Shown piece after piece: positions 1 to 12,086 of a stretch of 64,000 nucleotides of DNA; position 1 is the stretch's first letter; each line of letters begins with the position of its first letter. Under the pieces are notes generated by a model. It was not told where the DNA came from. It searched no databases and saw only the letters and a program-made list of their open reading frames with translations. This DNA is from Centropus unirufus (Eukaryota; Chordata; Aves; Cuculiformes; Centropidae), in NCBI GenBank assembly GCA_013397695.1, contig VYZI01000019.1:4344830-4408829 (forward strand). Reading direction: 5' to 3'. The translations under genes and the position numbers were made by a program.

Positions 1-3000
1 CTAGAAAAAAAAACACAAACCAAAAAAAAACCCTTCACACTTATTTCAGTCCTCACCTGGTCAGTGCACAGCCACAACTTTCTATAGGTCTGGCACCGCC
101 AACTGTCTTTTTGTAAACCCGTTCTACCCTTCTCAGTACCCTTGGTGTTCAGTTGCTTGAAGTTACCCAGTACCTACAGAATTAAACTTGCAAATCCAAG
201 GGTAAAAAAATTCCATTTAAAAATACCTTCTTTTTCCTTTTTGGAGGTTTTTTTTCAGCTGAGGCAATTATTACTTGTCATAAATAAGAACTGCCAGCTG
301 TGAAAAACATTCAGTTCACTGTTCTAAAAATGCTTTATAATTGCTTCTCTCTACAGCAAATTTTCTAACTACTCTGTGGTGCATCCAGCCAGCCGGGGGA
401 TGTAGTGGCAGAAGCATGGATAAGGTTATCTATCACTGTCAGTCAAAAGGACTGAAGCCCCCAGAGTGCGCTCCCTAAGTAGTAACGGTGGTGTCTGCAG
501 CACACTGGCAAATCTCTTAGGGTTACGTAGCAGATGAGAATGCTCAAGAAATACTATTGCACAGAAAGAACATGTGGTATCCAACATGTTAAACCTTTAC
601 AGATCTAGGATGTGGTTCTTTGCTTTTAACCTATCAGTCCAAAAAGAGTACCTATTGATCACATGAAAAAAACAGTGGTAATTAATGCCTAGGACGGAGT
701 TGAGAATGAACAGCAGGGCTGAAGAAGACACCATTGCTTTCGCGGATAACGTTGCCCACAGACAAAGGCTGCAAGAAAGAAGCAAACTGGCTAAGAAAGT
801 GGCTCTTGCTTTAAGTAACTTTCTCGCAGTGCCTTAAAAGGAGCTGGAGCATGGGGAGACAAGCAGCTCAAGTCTTGCTTGTTGAACAATTAGCGTGAAT
901 TCAGACAGATCTTGATTTGCAAGATGTTTCACATTTCCAGATTTTCCATTTTATATTTGAAGTTCCAACAACCCTAAAAGGAACAGCAAAAAAGTCTTAT
1001 TTTAAATGGGTGGGGCCCAGTAACCAGAAGAAGCAATGCTTCTTTCATCTTTTGAGCCTCCTCTGAGGTTTGAACTTCTCAGGAAAGCCCAAAATAGGGA
1101 AAGATTTGGAAAAATGAGCACTAATGAATGGTTTCACTTCGTTCGATCCACAAAACGGAAAGCCAATAGGATAGGTTGATAGTGTTTCCATACATTAAAC
1201 ATCATTATAAAAGGATGAGTTCCAGGTTATTCTCTGCCCTAGCGGCTGAGGAAGCAAGAAGGAAGGATAAGAAAAAAAAATGTGCTTTGTTAGCAGCAAA
1301 GACTCTTTTTCGTTAAGAAGAAATAAATTGTCTTAAGGTAGAAAAGGATTGAGATACACTGCCTTCGGGTATGTGAAAAAATCCTCACTGAAACTGTAGA
1401 GAACAGTTGAACTGTGATATGTGTTGGGAGCTGTGTGGGCTGACTTGTTCTTTTCTTGGAACAGCACCTTGAGCTAGAAAGTCTCTGGAGGCTCCCTCCA
1501 GTCTTTCATTCCCAGCATTCCACATGATACCCTGATGAGACATGGAGCAGAATTACTAATTCTGCCTTCCTGTGGACAGAGTTTCCGTGGTAAACATCTG
1601 CCCAGGGAACTGAGAGGAAAAAGTCTTCATGCCAAATGAGAGCGTGGATGACAAAGACAGCCTTCAGGCCAGGGCCTCAGCAGCGAGGGAACAACCACAT
1701 AAATGCTTGCAGCAAATCCTGCTGTAAAGAGCAGCCCGCTATCTGAGCAGAGGCAATACATCTTTGAGGGACAGGAATTTTGCGGGAATTAGCACTGCCA
1801 TCTAGAAAGGCACAGCCTCTGCTTAGTACAATGAAATAATCTCAAATGGGGTCATGATTCCCAAAGCCAGATTTTGCCGGTTACAAAAATGGTTACTTGC
1901 ATTATTAGGAAAATACTGGCTCAGGAGGCAGGCTGAGTACTTCTAATGCTACGTATAACTGTAGTGTCAATAAAACCAAAATACTTCCAAGGGGAAAGAG
2001 CTACACCGGTGCAGCAGAGCAAGCCTGCAGCAAACAGGTTGATTTTTCTCCCCTGTAGCAGCAGGATTTTCAGGCACCGCAGCAGCCACCATCAGTGTCT
2101 CCCCACCTGCAAGTCCTGCTCATTTCTCACAGAGCGCCACGTTCAAGCAAATACCTGCTGACATTCAGTCTTACTTCTCCCCCAGAAATGGATGTCACTG
2201 CTTCTCTGCTTGATCGCCAAGAGGTGGTTGGCTGTATTGTTCCTTCTCACTGAGCTCTTCTCCTGCCCAAACCTGTTGGCTCTTGTAGGCTATTCTGCTT
2301 TTGACCAAACACAAGCAGGAAGCAAACCTTCCCTCATACCAGGTAGCAGAGTCATGGTACAGCTAAACTAATTGTATTTTCTAACAAAGCTTTGGGATGA
2401 AACAAATACTGATTATTCATGTCTACATGACTACAGGGAGAGCTGGATGAGAGCTAGTGTTTTCCAAAGTGACTTGTCTGTTATGGTATTCCCAGGCTTA
2501 GGAAATAATTAACAGCTCCATTTGCAGAAAGCCAGGGGCACTCATACTTTAGGAGAAAATATCTTGGGATGCGTGTCTGAATGTCAGAGGTCATCTCAAA
2601 ACTAGGCGCTCAAATGCAGAATTATCCTTAAGTCTAAACAATATATGCAATAAACAGTAAGTCAAGAAATTTCCGGTGGGAAGGCTGTACTCCGGGAGGG
2701 AGCTGCTGGCGCACCCCGCAGCCCTCCAGCAGCTTTGCTGACAGGGGAGGGTGCGTGATGTATGTGCACTGTTACTCAGCAGTGGCAGAGCTTCAGCTCT
2801 GAAATGCTCGTCAGACAGTTTAACACCTCAATGGGGCAGCATAATGCAATTCATTTTGAAGGCGCTCTGCTCCCATTCAAAATGATGGCTGAGCCATATT
2901 TACAGTGAAATTGTATTTGTCCTTACAGAACATCCTTTCCAGATAGAGAGAAAACAAATTCTGTGACAGATCTAACTCTCAAGATAGGTAATTTGGCTCC

Positions 3001-6000
3001 AAGCTAGCATCAGGCATGGGGCTACAGCAGACCCTACAGGATAGCTCAGCACTATACTTACAAAGGCTGTGAACATTCGCACTCTTCCTCCCTCCCCGCA
3101 TTTCTGCTCCATCCACAGCACAGCATCCCTCGCCCTGCGCACAACTGAATGCTGCTTGGCTGCCAGAGGTGTCACACACAAGAAGAATATTTATATAGCA
3201 GTAATTTATGCCCGGGATTCCCAGCTGCAGAGATCACAAAAAGGCACTGACAATATAGTATCAGCTAGCCACGATGCCAAGGAGTATCTCAGCGATGGGA
3301 ACACGAGCCACGACAAGAGAGAAGACACACACAGACGTACATCCACTTGCTGGGAAACCACAGAACATGAACAAAATAGATTTGATATGGCCAACACAGG
3401 TAAAAACATCTTAGTTATTTTCTCAATTTGGCTACCCACCTGGTCATTTGACCCCTTCACTCTCCTCCTTCGTCCCATTAGGTCCCCATGCATAGGTACC
3501 TCATTTCAACACCTTCAGTGCTATGTTTCTCTCTCCATACCTGTCCTGGCTTGCCAGGCTTCAGGGAGCTTGCACATCTCTCTAAGGAGAGTCCTCCCGT
3601 CACAAATTCCACCCACTCCTTTTTTAACAACTTTTTTTTAGGTTTATCCTTAAGTTTATCCCTTTGTCCACACTGAGGCCCTTCTGCAAAGAAATTGTTT
3701 TTTGCTGTTCCTTTTCTGCTACTCCCTGCCTGCTGCTCTGTGTCCTCACTCAGCTCTGGGCTCCTTCAGAGCACTCCCCAGGCCCCGAGGCAGTTCAGAC
3801 CATGCTTTGTTTCCTACCAGACCTGCAGCTGCCACTTCCATGAGTTCTCCCACATCACCTTTCCTCCTCCGCTGCATCTTACTAGCACAGATGGCCGCAC
3901 TTTGTCATCCACGCTGCTCACACCTAAAAGGATTGCTGTTTTGGAAGAAAGTAGCAAAAAAAACCAAACTATTAAAACTGCAGAGGCAACACAGGTACAC
4001 CGAATGAGAAGTGCAAAAAAGTGCAGGAACATAGAGATATTTTTTTATGCAAAACGAATATGGAAAGGAAAACATCTCCACTGAGCCCTTGCGCATTGAG
4101 CAGGCGGCTGCTGGCCTTCAGGCTGGGTTATTTGTTGCAGAGGCCTCTCTGTAGGAGTCCCCAAGGCTAAGACATAAATTCTCACAGCCTCATTTCCAGC
4201 AGGGCTCATCACCTCGCATTGGTTTCATGGCTTCAGCGGGCGCTCAGCCACACTGAGTAAACACCTGAAACACCTGACTTTCAGAGAGGTTTTCCCTTTG
4301 TTATTTTCTAATCTGTAATTTGAAGCCACAGCCTTTTGAAGGTTCGGAGGGCTAAAATTTACACGGTCAAGCGGGTCGAATTAGCCCCATTTGGACCTCG
4401 AATTCATATACAAGTTTGGGGACATGCGCCTGTGTAATTTCTCGTGCAAACAGAGCTCGGGTGGTAATTTCAGAAAATCAGCGTGAGGAAATAGAATTTG
4501 CTTTTAACATAAAAGAATCTACCATCTTGAGTGATGGAGCAGGGAAATCAGACATTGCGATGCAACTAAACCTACTCAGCAAGCAGTTAGGACAGTCCTT
4601 ACATGCATCCCAGCGCCTTTATTAAACATCACATGCACAAAACGCCATGGCTTGTGCTAAAAACTTACGCGAACGGTGCTGTTACTCCACACTAATACCC
4701 TTTGCAATGGCCAGGCTTAACTTGCTGTCTGCCTCTACAACCCAGGCCCAATCTTAGTCTATTCCTGACCTCTTTGTCTGCTGGTAGCAAGCACCAAACT
4801 ATTTACCCTTGAACCAAAACAGTAGTGAAAGCTGGGCAAAAGGAAAACTGAATTATTAGCAAATTCATGCTTTGTAGATTTGGATTGAATTCAATAAACA
4901 GCTTAATCAGAGGGAGAAACACTGAGAAAACCTACTGGTGTTACGTTGTATTTCCAAAATGCATTACTGGTATAATATTCTACAGAAATTATTTTCATTT
5001 TTTTTTCAAGCAAAATAAAAAGGCTTAGATAATTTTCAAATAAGAATAGTTATTTATTTCAAGTGGAATAAATTGTCTGGGTTGGAGTGATGTTGAGTTT
5101 TTTTCTTTCACAGCAAAGGCAAAACAACCTGCATTTCCCCAAAATTAATTTTCTAATTACTCTTCATGAAAAAGGTGACAGCATGACAGGAGCATTCACT
5201 GCCTCTCAAGGAACCTCATGCCCATACCTATATGGTAGGTTTTGAGGCCACGAATCCAAATCTTGGTCAATATTTATAACCAGCCGGTCAAAAGCTTGTA
5301 TGTGTATGAAGGGAAATGACAGCTAGCCAGCCACCCTCTGTTCTTCTCCCCGTGAGGAGTGAAAGGCAAGGAGCAGCTCTACGTACAGTTTAGATCTATT
5401 AAGAATTCTGCAATTTATTTTGCCAATCAAGTAACTTCACCAGATCCCTTCATCATCCCATCACATGGCTCCTATCACATTGTCCTTCTGGTATGGAAGT
5501 CAAGCGGGTATATTTCTGCCAGGAAAAATAACAATGCTCTCAGAATTTGTTACCGCTCCCATAGCTGTTTTTATTCCCCTATATCAAAGCGCTCAGCATT
5601 ATTTACATTGTTATGATTTAGCATAACCTGGACTCAGATGGCCACACTTTTCCAAGACAGCAGGATGACTGGAATATTATGAAGATGAACTGATGATACT
5701 GGTCCCCCCTGTGAAACCCAGGACATTTGAATCCCATTTTTGTAAGCATAGAAAGACCCACAGGAGCGGAGACCGAGCAGTATGAGTATAGATGGGTGCT
5801 AGCATGTGGAATGAAAATCATGGAGACATCTCATGTGATCACTGTGACCCTGCACAGTTCATTGCTGCGTAACCCAGAGGCCGGGAGAGGTTCACCTACC
5901 CTTCCTAGCATGAATTCATACCCACGTTAGTGTTAAAAGGGAGTAGAGGTGTTACGAGTTTCTCCCCCTTGTACGTGACAATTTTCACTCAGTAAGTCCT

Positions 6001-9000
6001 TCACCAGACACATAATTTCTGAGTGAAGTTTATCTTATTTTTAGACAACGCATCCAGTTTTGATTTAAAGACTTTGTGTGGCAATGGGATCCAGCACAAT
6101 CCAAGGTAAATCGTTCAAGTTATTAATTCCCCTTGCACAAATGCCTACACCTATTTCTAAGCATAATACATCTATTCCTTCTTCACCATTTTTTTCAGTC
6201 ACCAGGGAATGTTTCTACTGGTGGAATAGCTTTATGAAAAACCAAACTTTCTCCAAGCACTCAATGTTACAGTCCCCCCACCAACAGAATGGTAAAAGCC
6301 TGGTTTGTAGAGGTTGGTGCCTGCAGAACTGAACCATGGCATGGCCATCCTTCATCCTTCACACATCGTGGGGGGAAAGGAGAGGATGTGGGGCAGAGGA
6401 GGAGGCCGAGCTGCCCACTGAGGGGGCCCAGCAGCAAAGGTTCCTGCAGAAGGAGCAGCAGGCAGATAAGCATGGCACACCGAACCAGCAGAACTACCTG
6501 CCTTGCCTAGGACAGAAGTCCCCGAGATATTTATCACAGCATCCCCACTGCCTACGGCAGCTCCAGTTTTGAGGCTTAGCCAGAAGCAGATTCAAACACA
6601 AATGACGGAAAGGGTACACAGAGGGCTGGACAACATCTGAAGCCTTGCTCCCATCACAGGACACGAAAACCAAATCTGCCCAGTGCTATTAGAAAGGCTG
6701 CGGTCAAGAAATCTGCCACTGTTCTTGCCAAGATCAAGCAAACAGAGTTCATAGAGAAGCCAACAACCTTGCACTACCGAGCATTAAGGATAGATAAAAG
6801 CTCCAAACTTTTCCATCTTGACAACAGCAGTGATTTACAACAACACAAAAGCTCCGTAGAACAACTTAAAGCAAGGCTCCAAGGAACCAGGATTAGTTAC
6901 CAGACAGTAGAAAATAGGAGTAATCAATTTTGTTCAGCCTGGACCAAAGTTCTGCACCCTTCCCGAGGACTGAAAAAACACAAAGGTGTTTGAACACTCT
7001 TTTTTTTTTTGGCTGCTGAAGAGAAGATGATCCAAAAAGTTATAGGAAAAAAATACTGGCTGACTTACATTTGGCTTTTTGGGATGTATAAACAAAATTT
7101 AAATAATTACAGATTGAGATAAATGAGGACGCAGTTAAGATTTTTCTGTTTCTCCTGGGGCTACTTTTTGCCACACTTACTGCCATTAAGCAGGACATGG
7201 CTCCTTAAACAGCTCACTGGGAACAGCAAAATTATTCAGAGAAAAATACTTCATACAAGAGTCTGGATCAGACTGCAGGAAAAGAAAAGACAAGATTTGA
7301 ATAAAAGGGCACTTAAGGCAAACGGTCTTCAGCGGTGCTGAACAGTATTCTTGGTTTCTCACTGCTCAGTGTGTCTTCTTCGTTGCATCTTGTCTTGTTT
7401 TATTTTCAGAAGGTGAGCCAGAAACAAAGGGAAGAAGCAGACTAAAGGAAACGGAGATGATGAGGGCTTTGAACAGGAAGGGGTTTGTAGCTGTGCTTTT
7501 TGAATAAAATGTTTTCACAGTGAGGTTTAACAAAATTTACCTAGGTTGTAATACCCTGCTAGATTAAAAGCTTAGGCACATCTGAAAAACGGGAATTACT
7601 CCTGTGTTTAATCATTGTATTATAATATTCATTAATATTGCAACAGCTTTGAATTATATAATTACACAAATATTTTGCATTCTATGATTTGATTCACTAA
7701 TCTCATTTATTTTAGATTTTATTAGCTGTTTGCTTCATTTTCATTTAGTCAGACACTCATTTGCTTTGCAGCAGAATGGGAAGAAGGATTTCTTCACCCT
7801 AATGGGAAGAACAGAGCCAGTCCTCATATCTCAGTGCTGCGTTGGAGCCAAAGTCTCCTCTGCCTGGAACATTGTTCCTCTCACACAGGGAGAAAGTCCC
7901 CAGTGAGGAGTTAATCTCCTGCCTTTCCCTAGTTTTCTTAAAGCAGAGGGAATGTACTGGATAAATAACTGGTGGCTTTTGTTTATGGAAGTCATCCCAG
8001 CTCCTCAAGGGCCTTACTGTTCCTTCATTGCCGCCCTATTGCATATGAACACAGCTGACGATTCCCATCCCCTCCGTCAGACAGCTCCACTTGAAAGGAG
8101 CTCTCCCTTTTCCTCCCATCCTACAGTGCAGAGAAGCAGAAAGGGGACTGACACAGGCAGCCGCTGCCACGGCTACTGAGAACTGCAAAAAAGCACAGAA
8201 CTTACTGTTAGACTATTTGTGGTGCCGCTATTGGTATGGAGGGTGGAAAAAGGAGGATACCTCAAAGTTAGAGGTCTGTTCAGTTAAAGCCTTAGAGGTT
8301 TTTTGATTAAATCTGCAAAAAAATTGTATACACTTTCCTCCCCTATATACTAATTTAGCTTATTATTTCAGGTTAATGGAACAACTGAACAAAAAAAGAG
8401 CAACAAAAGAGCCCCCATGAGACGACCTCCTCAAACAGAAATACTGCTCCGGCTCCTCAGCACTTGGAAGCAATTTGGTTTAGCAATAAACTATGAGTTA
8501 AATGTATAATATTGAAATGTGTCTGTGAAAGAAATGGTTCGATTCCCTTGACCGCTGCAGAAGCACCTCCAATTCAGTGATGTCAGGAGCATTTGGAGCC
8601 AAAGGCTGCTATGGATAATCCTTCCACAGTCTTAACTGAATCTGTAGGTGTTAAGGCAAAGCCTGAGGAAAGGATCTCTCAAGCAGGTCGGCCAACACAG
8701 AGGACACGCACACACACACACGTGCTCTGCTCCAAAGGTTCAGAGTATTTTTTTATTTGGAGGTAGGATTAAAGAAGAATTTAAGTCCCTTAAAGCCTTT
8801 CCCTGAAAGTGAACCTGTGACCACTGTTTGAGGTGAATCATTAAAAGCAGTGAAAGCCAAGACTGAGAAACACAACAAAATGAGTATTGCAGTATTGCAG
8901 ATTCACATGAGTAATGATTCACATGATTAATTCTTTCTAGGAGTTAAAAAAAAAGGATAGAGCAGGATTACTGCAGCCAGCCTGAGGCTTTGAGGGGCTG

Positions 9001-10879
9001 TGAAGGCCCACAGAGAAAGCAACAGATTTCCAAGGTGGAGGGCTTCCTTCCAACTTGAAAGGCAGAGGGAGGAAAATAAGAAATAATAGCAAGTGTGAGG
9101 TGCATGGAACACCAAAAATCTTTCCATATTAATTAGAGATTAATAAATCTGGGTTCAAAATTTGATACAGGCACACAAAAGTAGTAAGATCTGCAATCCA
9201 TTACTTCAGGGGCTGAAAAAAATAGAACAGTCCTTCCAATTCCATATTGGCAAAAGAGGTTCAGGCACACAAGATAACAGAAATAACAAATATCCCCTTG
9301 TTAAGATATTAATTTATACTAGACTAGTTAAAACCATATTAGACCCCTGAGAAGTTAATCCAAATAAAAATATTCTTGATTTTCTTAACTTGATTTGGAA
9401 ATAGACTGACAAACTGAAATCAGGGTACTTTTCAGCAGACTCTGTAGGAGTTTAATGCAGATTTTCAAGCCCCTACATGCATTTCTCATTCATAATGATG
9501 GCGCATTTCCTTAAAACAGTTAGGCTGTACACCTCAGCCTCACAAGCGGACAGCATGGATGTTAAGTAGAGTGTAAAACTCTCTGCCACCAGCTGCTCTG
9601 CCCTGCGTGATGCAGATAGCACAGTGTGAGGGCCGACCCTGCTCCGAACGCTGCTGGCACCCGCCACCCCACTGCGCTAAACTGCCAGCAATCTCTAGCG
9701 CTCGCTATCAGCTCAGCTTTCTGTTCTGCTGCAAGGACCTGGGTCACCTACCTATTGCAAACCAATTTCAGGGAGCTGTCAAGCTCTCGGAAAGTCACCC
9801 CAGCCTTTGTCTCCCAAACAGAGCTGTCTAGGCCACTTCCAACAACAGCTCGGCTGCTGCTCTCCCTCAGCTTCGCCCATTGCAGAAATAGCACCTTCCA
9901 GAAAAACTAAACTTAGTCCACCCCCTGTGGGAAATTAAAATCTCAAGGAAGGCTTGGGAAGACAGCAGCGCCTGTCAATGATGTCTCAATTGTTATTAAT
10001 GGGAAGCTGTATCACTGGGGAACTTTTCTTCTCCCTTTTTCCCTGTTAAGGCGGTATTTAAACCTGCTCCCAGCACAGCCCCGTGGTGTTACAAAGACGA
10101 AGTTCAGAAAGTAGCCCTGATGGTCTTCAAACTGAGGCCAGCACAGCCAGGATGCTGGGTGCCTCTATTATTTAAAATCCCCACTCGCCCAAGGAGGGGG
10201 TCCCTGGTTGTCCCTGGCTCTCAGAGCCACAGGACGGATCAGGCATCAACCCATGTGAGCGGGTCCCCTCCCTTTGAATGGAAATAATTCTTAAATGTGT
10301 AAGTGCACAGCATTTCTGAAACACAAGCAATTGCATCCAGGTCCCCTGAATGAGAACTAGTAATATTTCTCATCACCTATTCTCACTGAGTATCATTAGA
10401 GAACGTTTATTACTGCCTTTGCAGGCCAGTTTTAAATGCTTCACTTCTATTGGTTTTGTACACAGAACATTGCATTTGGCATTATAAATTACACCAAGAT
10501 CAGTAAAAATCTGCTTCTTAAAGTTGACGCTTAATTTTTTTACTCACAGACCTGAAGTCACTTTGAGGCAGGGAACGTCTTCATATCATACATGGAGACC
10601 CCAGTCACTGCTTCGAGGCAGGGAAAAAGACTCCTGTGCACATCTATGGCTTGAGGGCAGCATCTCTGTCACCGATGCAGCGCTTAAGGTGGATTTTTTA
10701 GCCACAAGAGGTGGTAGCCAGGGCTGAACGAGAAGCCAGCCCATTAATTTTGTCATTAAAAAAAAAAGCTCCAAATTTGTTGATGTATCTAAGCCTGCAA
10801 ATGTTGTATCATTGCCTACCCAGTACACATCCACAGGGGATTTCCTCTGCTGAAGCTCTTTCCCTGCTCTGGTTGCCAT
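1..10879. other. Intergenic, no recognisable gene
   Basis: This is AT-leaning unique sequence without CpG islands. The longest open frame is 190 codons (3069-3641, plus), with no recognisable family. Low-complexity content is minor: A/T runs, a (CA)n tract at 8,708-8,720, and a nested microduplication at 8,883-8,926. AT-rich islands at 4,290-4,620 and 7,560-7,760 are listed separately as possible conserved elements. No tRNA, rRNA or snRNA gene was found. Confidence 0.7.
8708..8720. repeat. Short (CA)n tract
   Basis: This is a short CA run of six units or so in intergenic sequence. Confidence 0.9.
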
Positions 10880-11010
10880 AGCACCTGAGCACCTTTGAGA
10901 GCAGAAGTGCTATTACCTGCACTTTATACCTGAGAAACAGGGTGCAGGAAGGAGAAATGACTTGTTCAAAGTCATGCAGGACATGTTGGAGTTCGAGACT
11001 GCTAACATCA
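10880..11010 (+). mobile_element. MIR-like ancient SINE relic
   Basis: The stretch GTGCTATTACCTGCACTTTA followed by CCTGAGAAACAGGGTGCAGG, AAATGACTTGTTCAAAGTCA and GAGTTCGAGACT follows, in order, the MIR core and 3' portion as I remember it (a two-to-four base loss apart): the 'tactattatccccattttacagatgaggaaactgaggc' region, then 'ttgcccaaggtcac', then 'gattcgaaccc'. MIR/CORE-SINE copies predate the amniote split and survive in small numbers in sauropsids. The copy is heavily diverged. The call rests on collinear similarity recalled from memory, not an alignment score. Confidence 0.6.
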
Positions 11011-12070
11011 GCCTGGACAACCCCCTCTGCACGTTAACTGCTCTTTATATATTATCATCCAGCCATTCTCAGCTAAGTGAGTTTTCCAAAGCCAGGGAGC
11101 AAGGCATGCATGAAAAGAAAATGACTGGGCAATAGAGGTAGGAGGGTGACACTAACAGATTTTGAACTACAAAACCAAATTAAAATTAAAGCTCCCTTAT
11201 TAAATTTCTAATTGTCTTGTGACACAGTGCAATCGTTTTTAAACCACTGGCATCCTCCTTTTATGTGAGAGGAGTGGGGGAAAAAATGCACTGAATCCAA
11301 GTCTTTGTTTGGCTTTATTATGTGCAATTCCTTTTTAGCATTCTGAGCATTTAACCTTGAAAAATAGTGTTGTTTTGCTGCTGTGTTTTCTGATTGTTAG
11401 TCTCGAGGCATCTCGGTGGCATCTTTATAAATCTGTTATAGCTGGTAAATATTTCTTGCAGTCCAGTGCTGAAGAGTGAAAAAGCCAGATCTCTTTTAGC
11501 TGTCAGGCAATTAATGTAATCCAAAGGAAATGAAAGGTATGTACAACTGGGACTGCTTTTAATAACAGAGGGTTCCTGACTCAGGCTTCTTAGGGGAACA
11601 AGTAAAAAAAATAAAAAATCAATAAAATAAAGCATAGAGAGGGTACTGGAAAAGATCTTGAAACTCTGGATGCCATTTCGTTGCAGATTATATGACAAAT
11701 AGTATTTGGAGAGAAAACCTGATAAATGTATTTATTGATGACCTGTTTCAAATGGCAGCTATGGTAGAGTTACACAGGGCTGCAGCTCCTCACATCATCA
11801 GTTTCTAATTTTAACTCTTTCAGGTCATTCCTGTGTTTTAAGTAAAGCCAAACAGAGGAAATATTTGTGCTTAGAGATACAATGCCAGTACTGACGGCTG
11901 TGTTAGCCAAAATACAAGGGGAGAGAGGGAGCTAAGCCAGTAGGATACAAGGGCAGTCAGGCACAGGATCAATAAACTGCATGTATGAACCAAGACCCGA
12001 AGTAAGTTCCAAGCTTTCCAGGCATGGGAATGCTACTGCAAAGAGAGCAAATGAGTGGGGATTTGAGCCC

Positions 12071-12086
12071 TCACTCACTCACTCAC
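12071..12086. repeat. (TCAC)4 tract
   Basis: Four perfect TCAC units lie inside the long open frame at 12,024-12,707. Confidence 0.95.

Noticed and set aside
7678..7697. CR1-like terminal octamer (ATTCTATGATTTGATTC)
   Set aside because: The sequence upstream shows none of the CR1 3' UTR words, so the match is chance in AT-rich DNA.
8470..8560. tRNA-like A box (TGGTTTAGCAA) and B box (GGTTCGATTCC)
   Set aside because: The T-stem has a mismatch, the acceptor arms pair over only three bases, and no anticodon arm fits. It is probably a coincidence.
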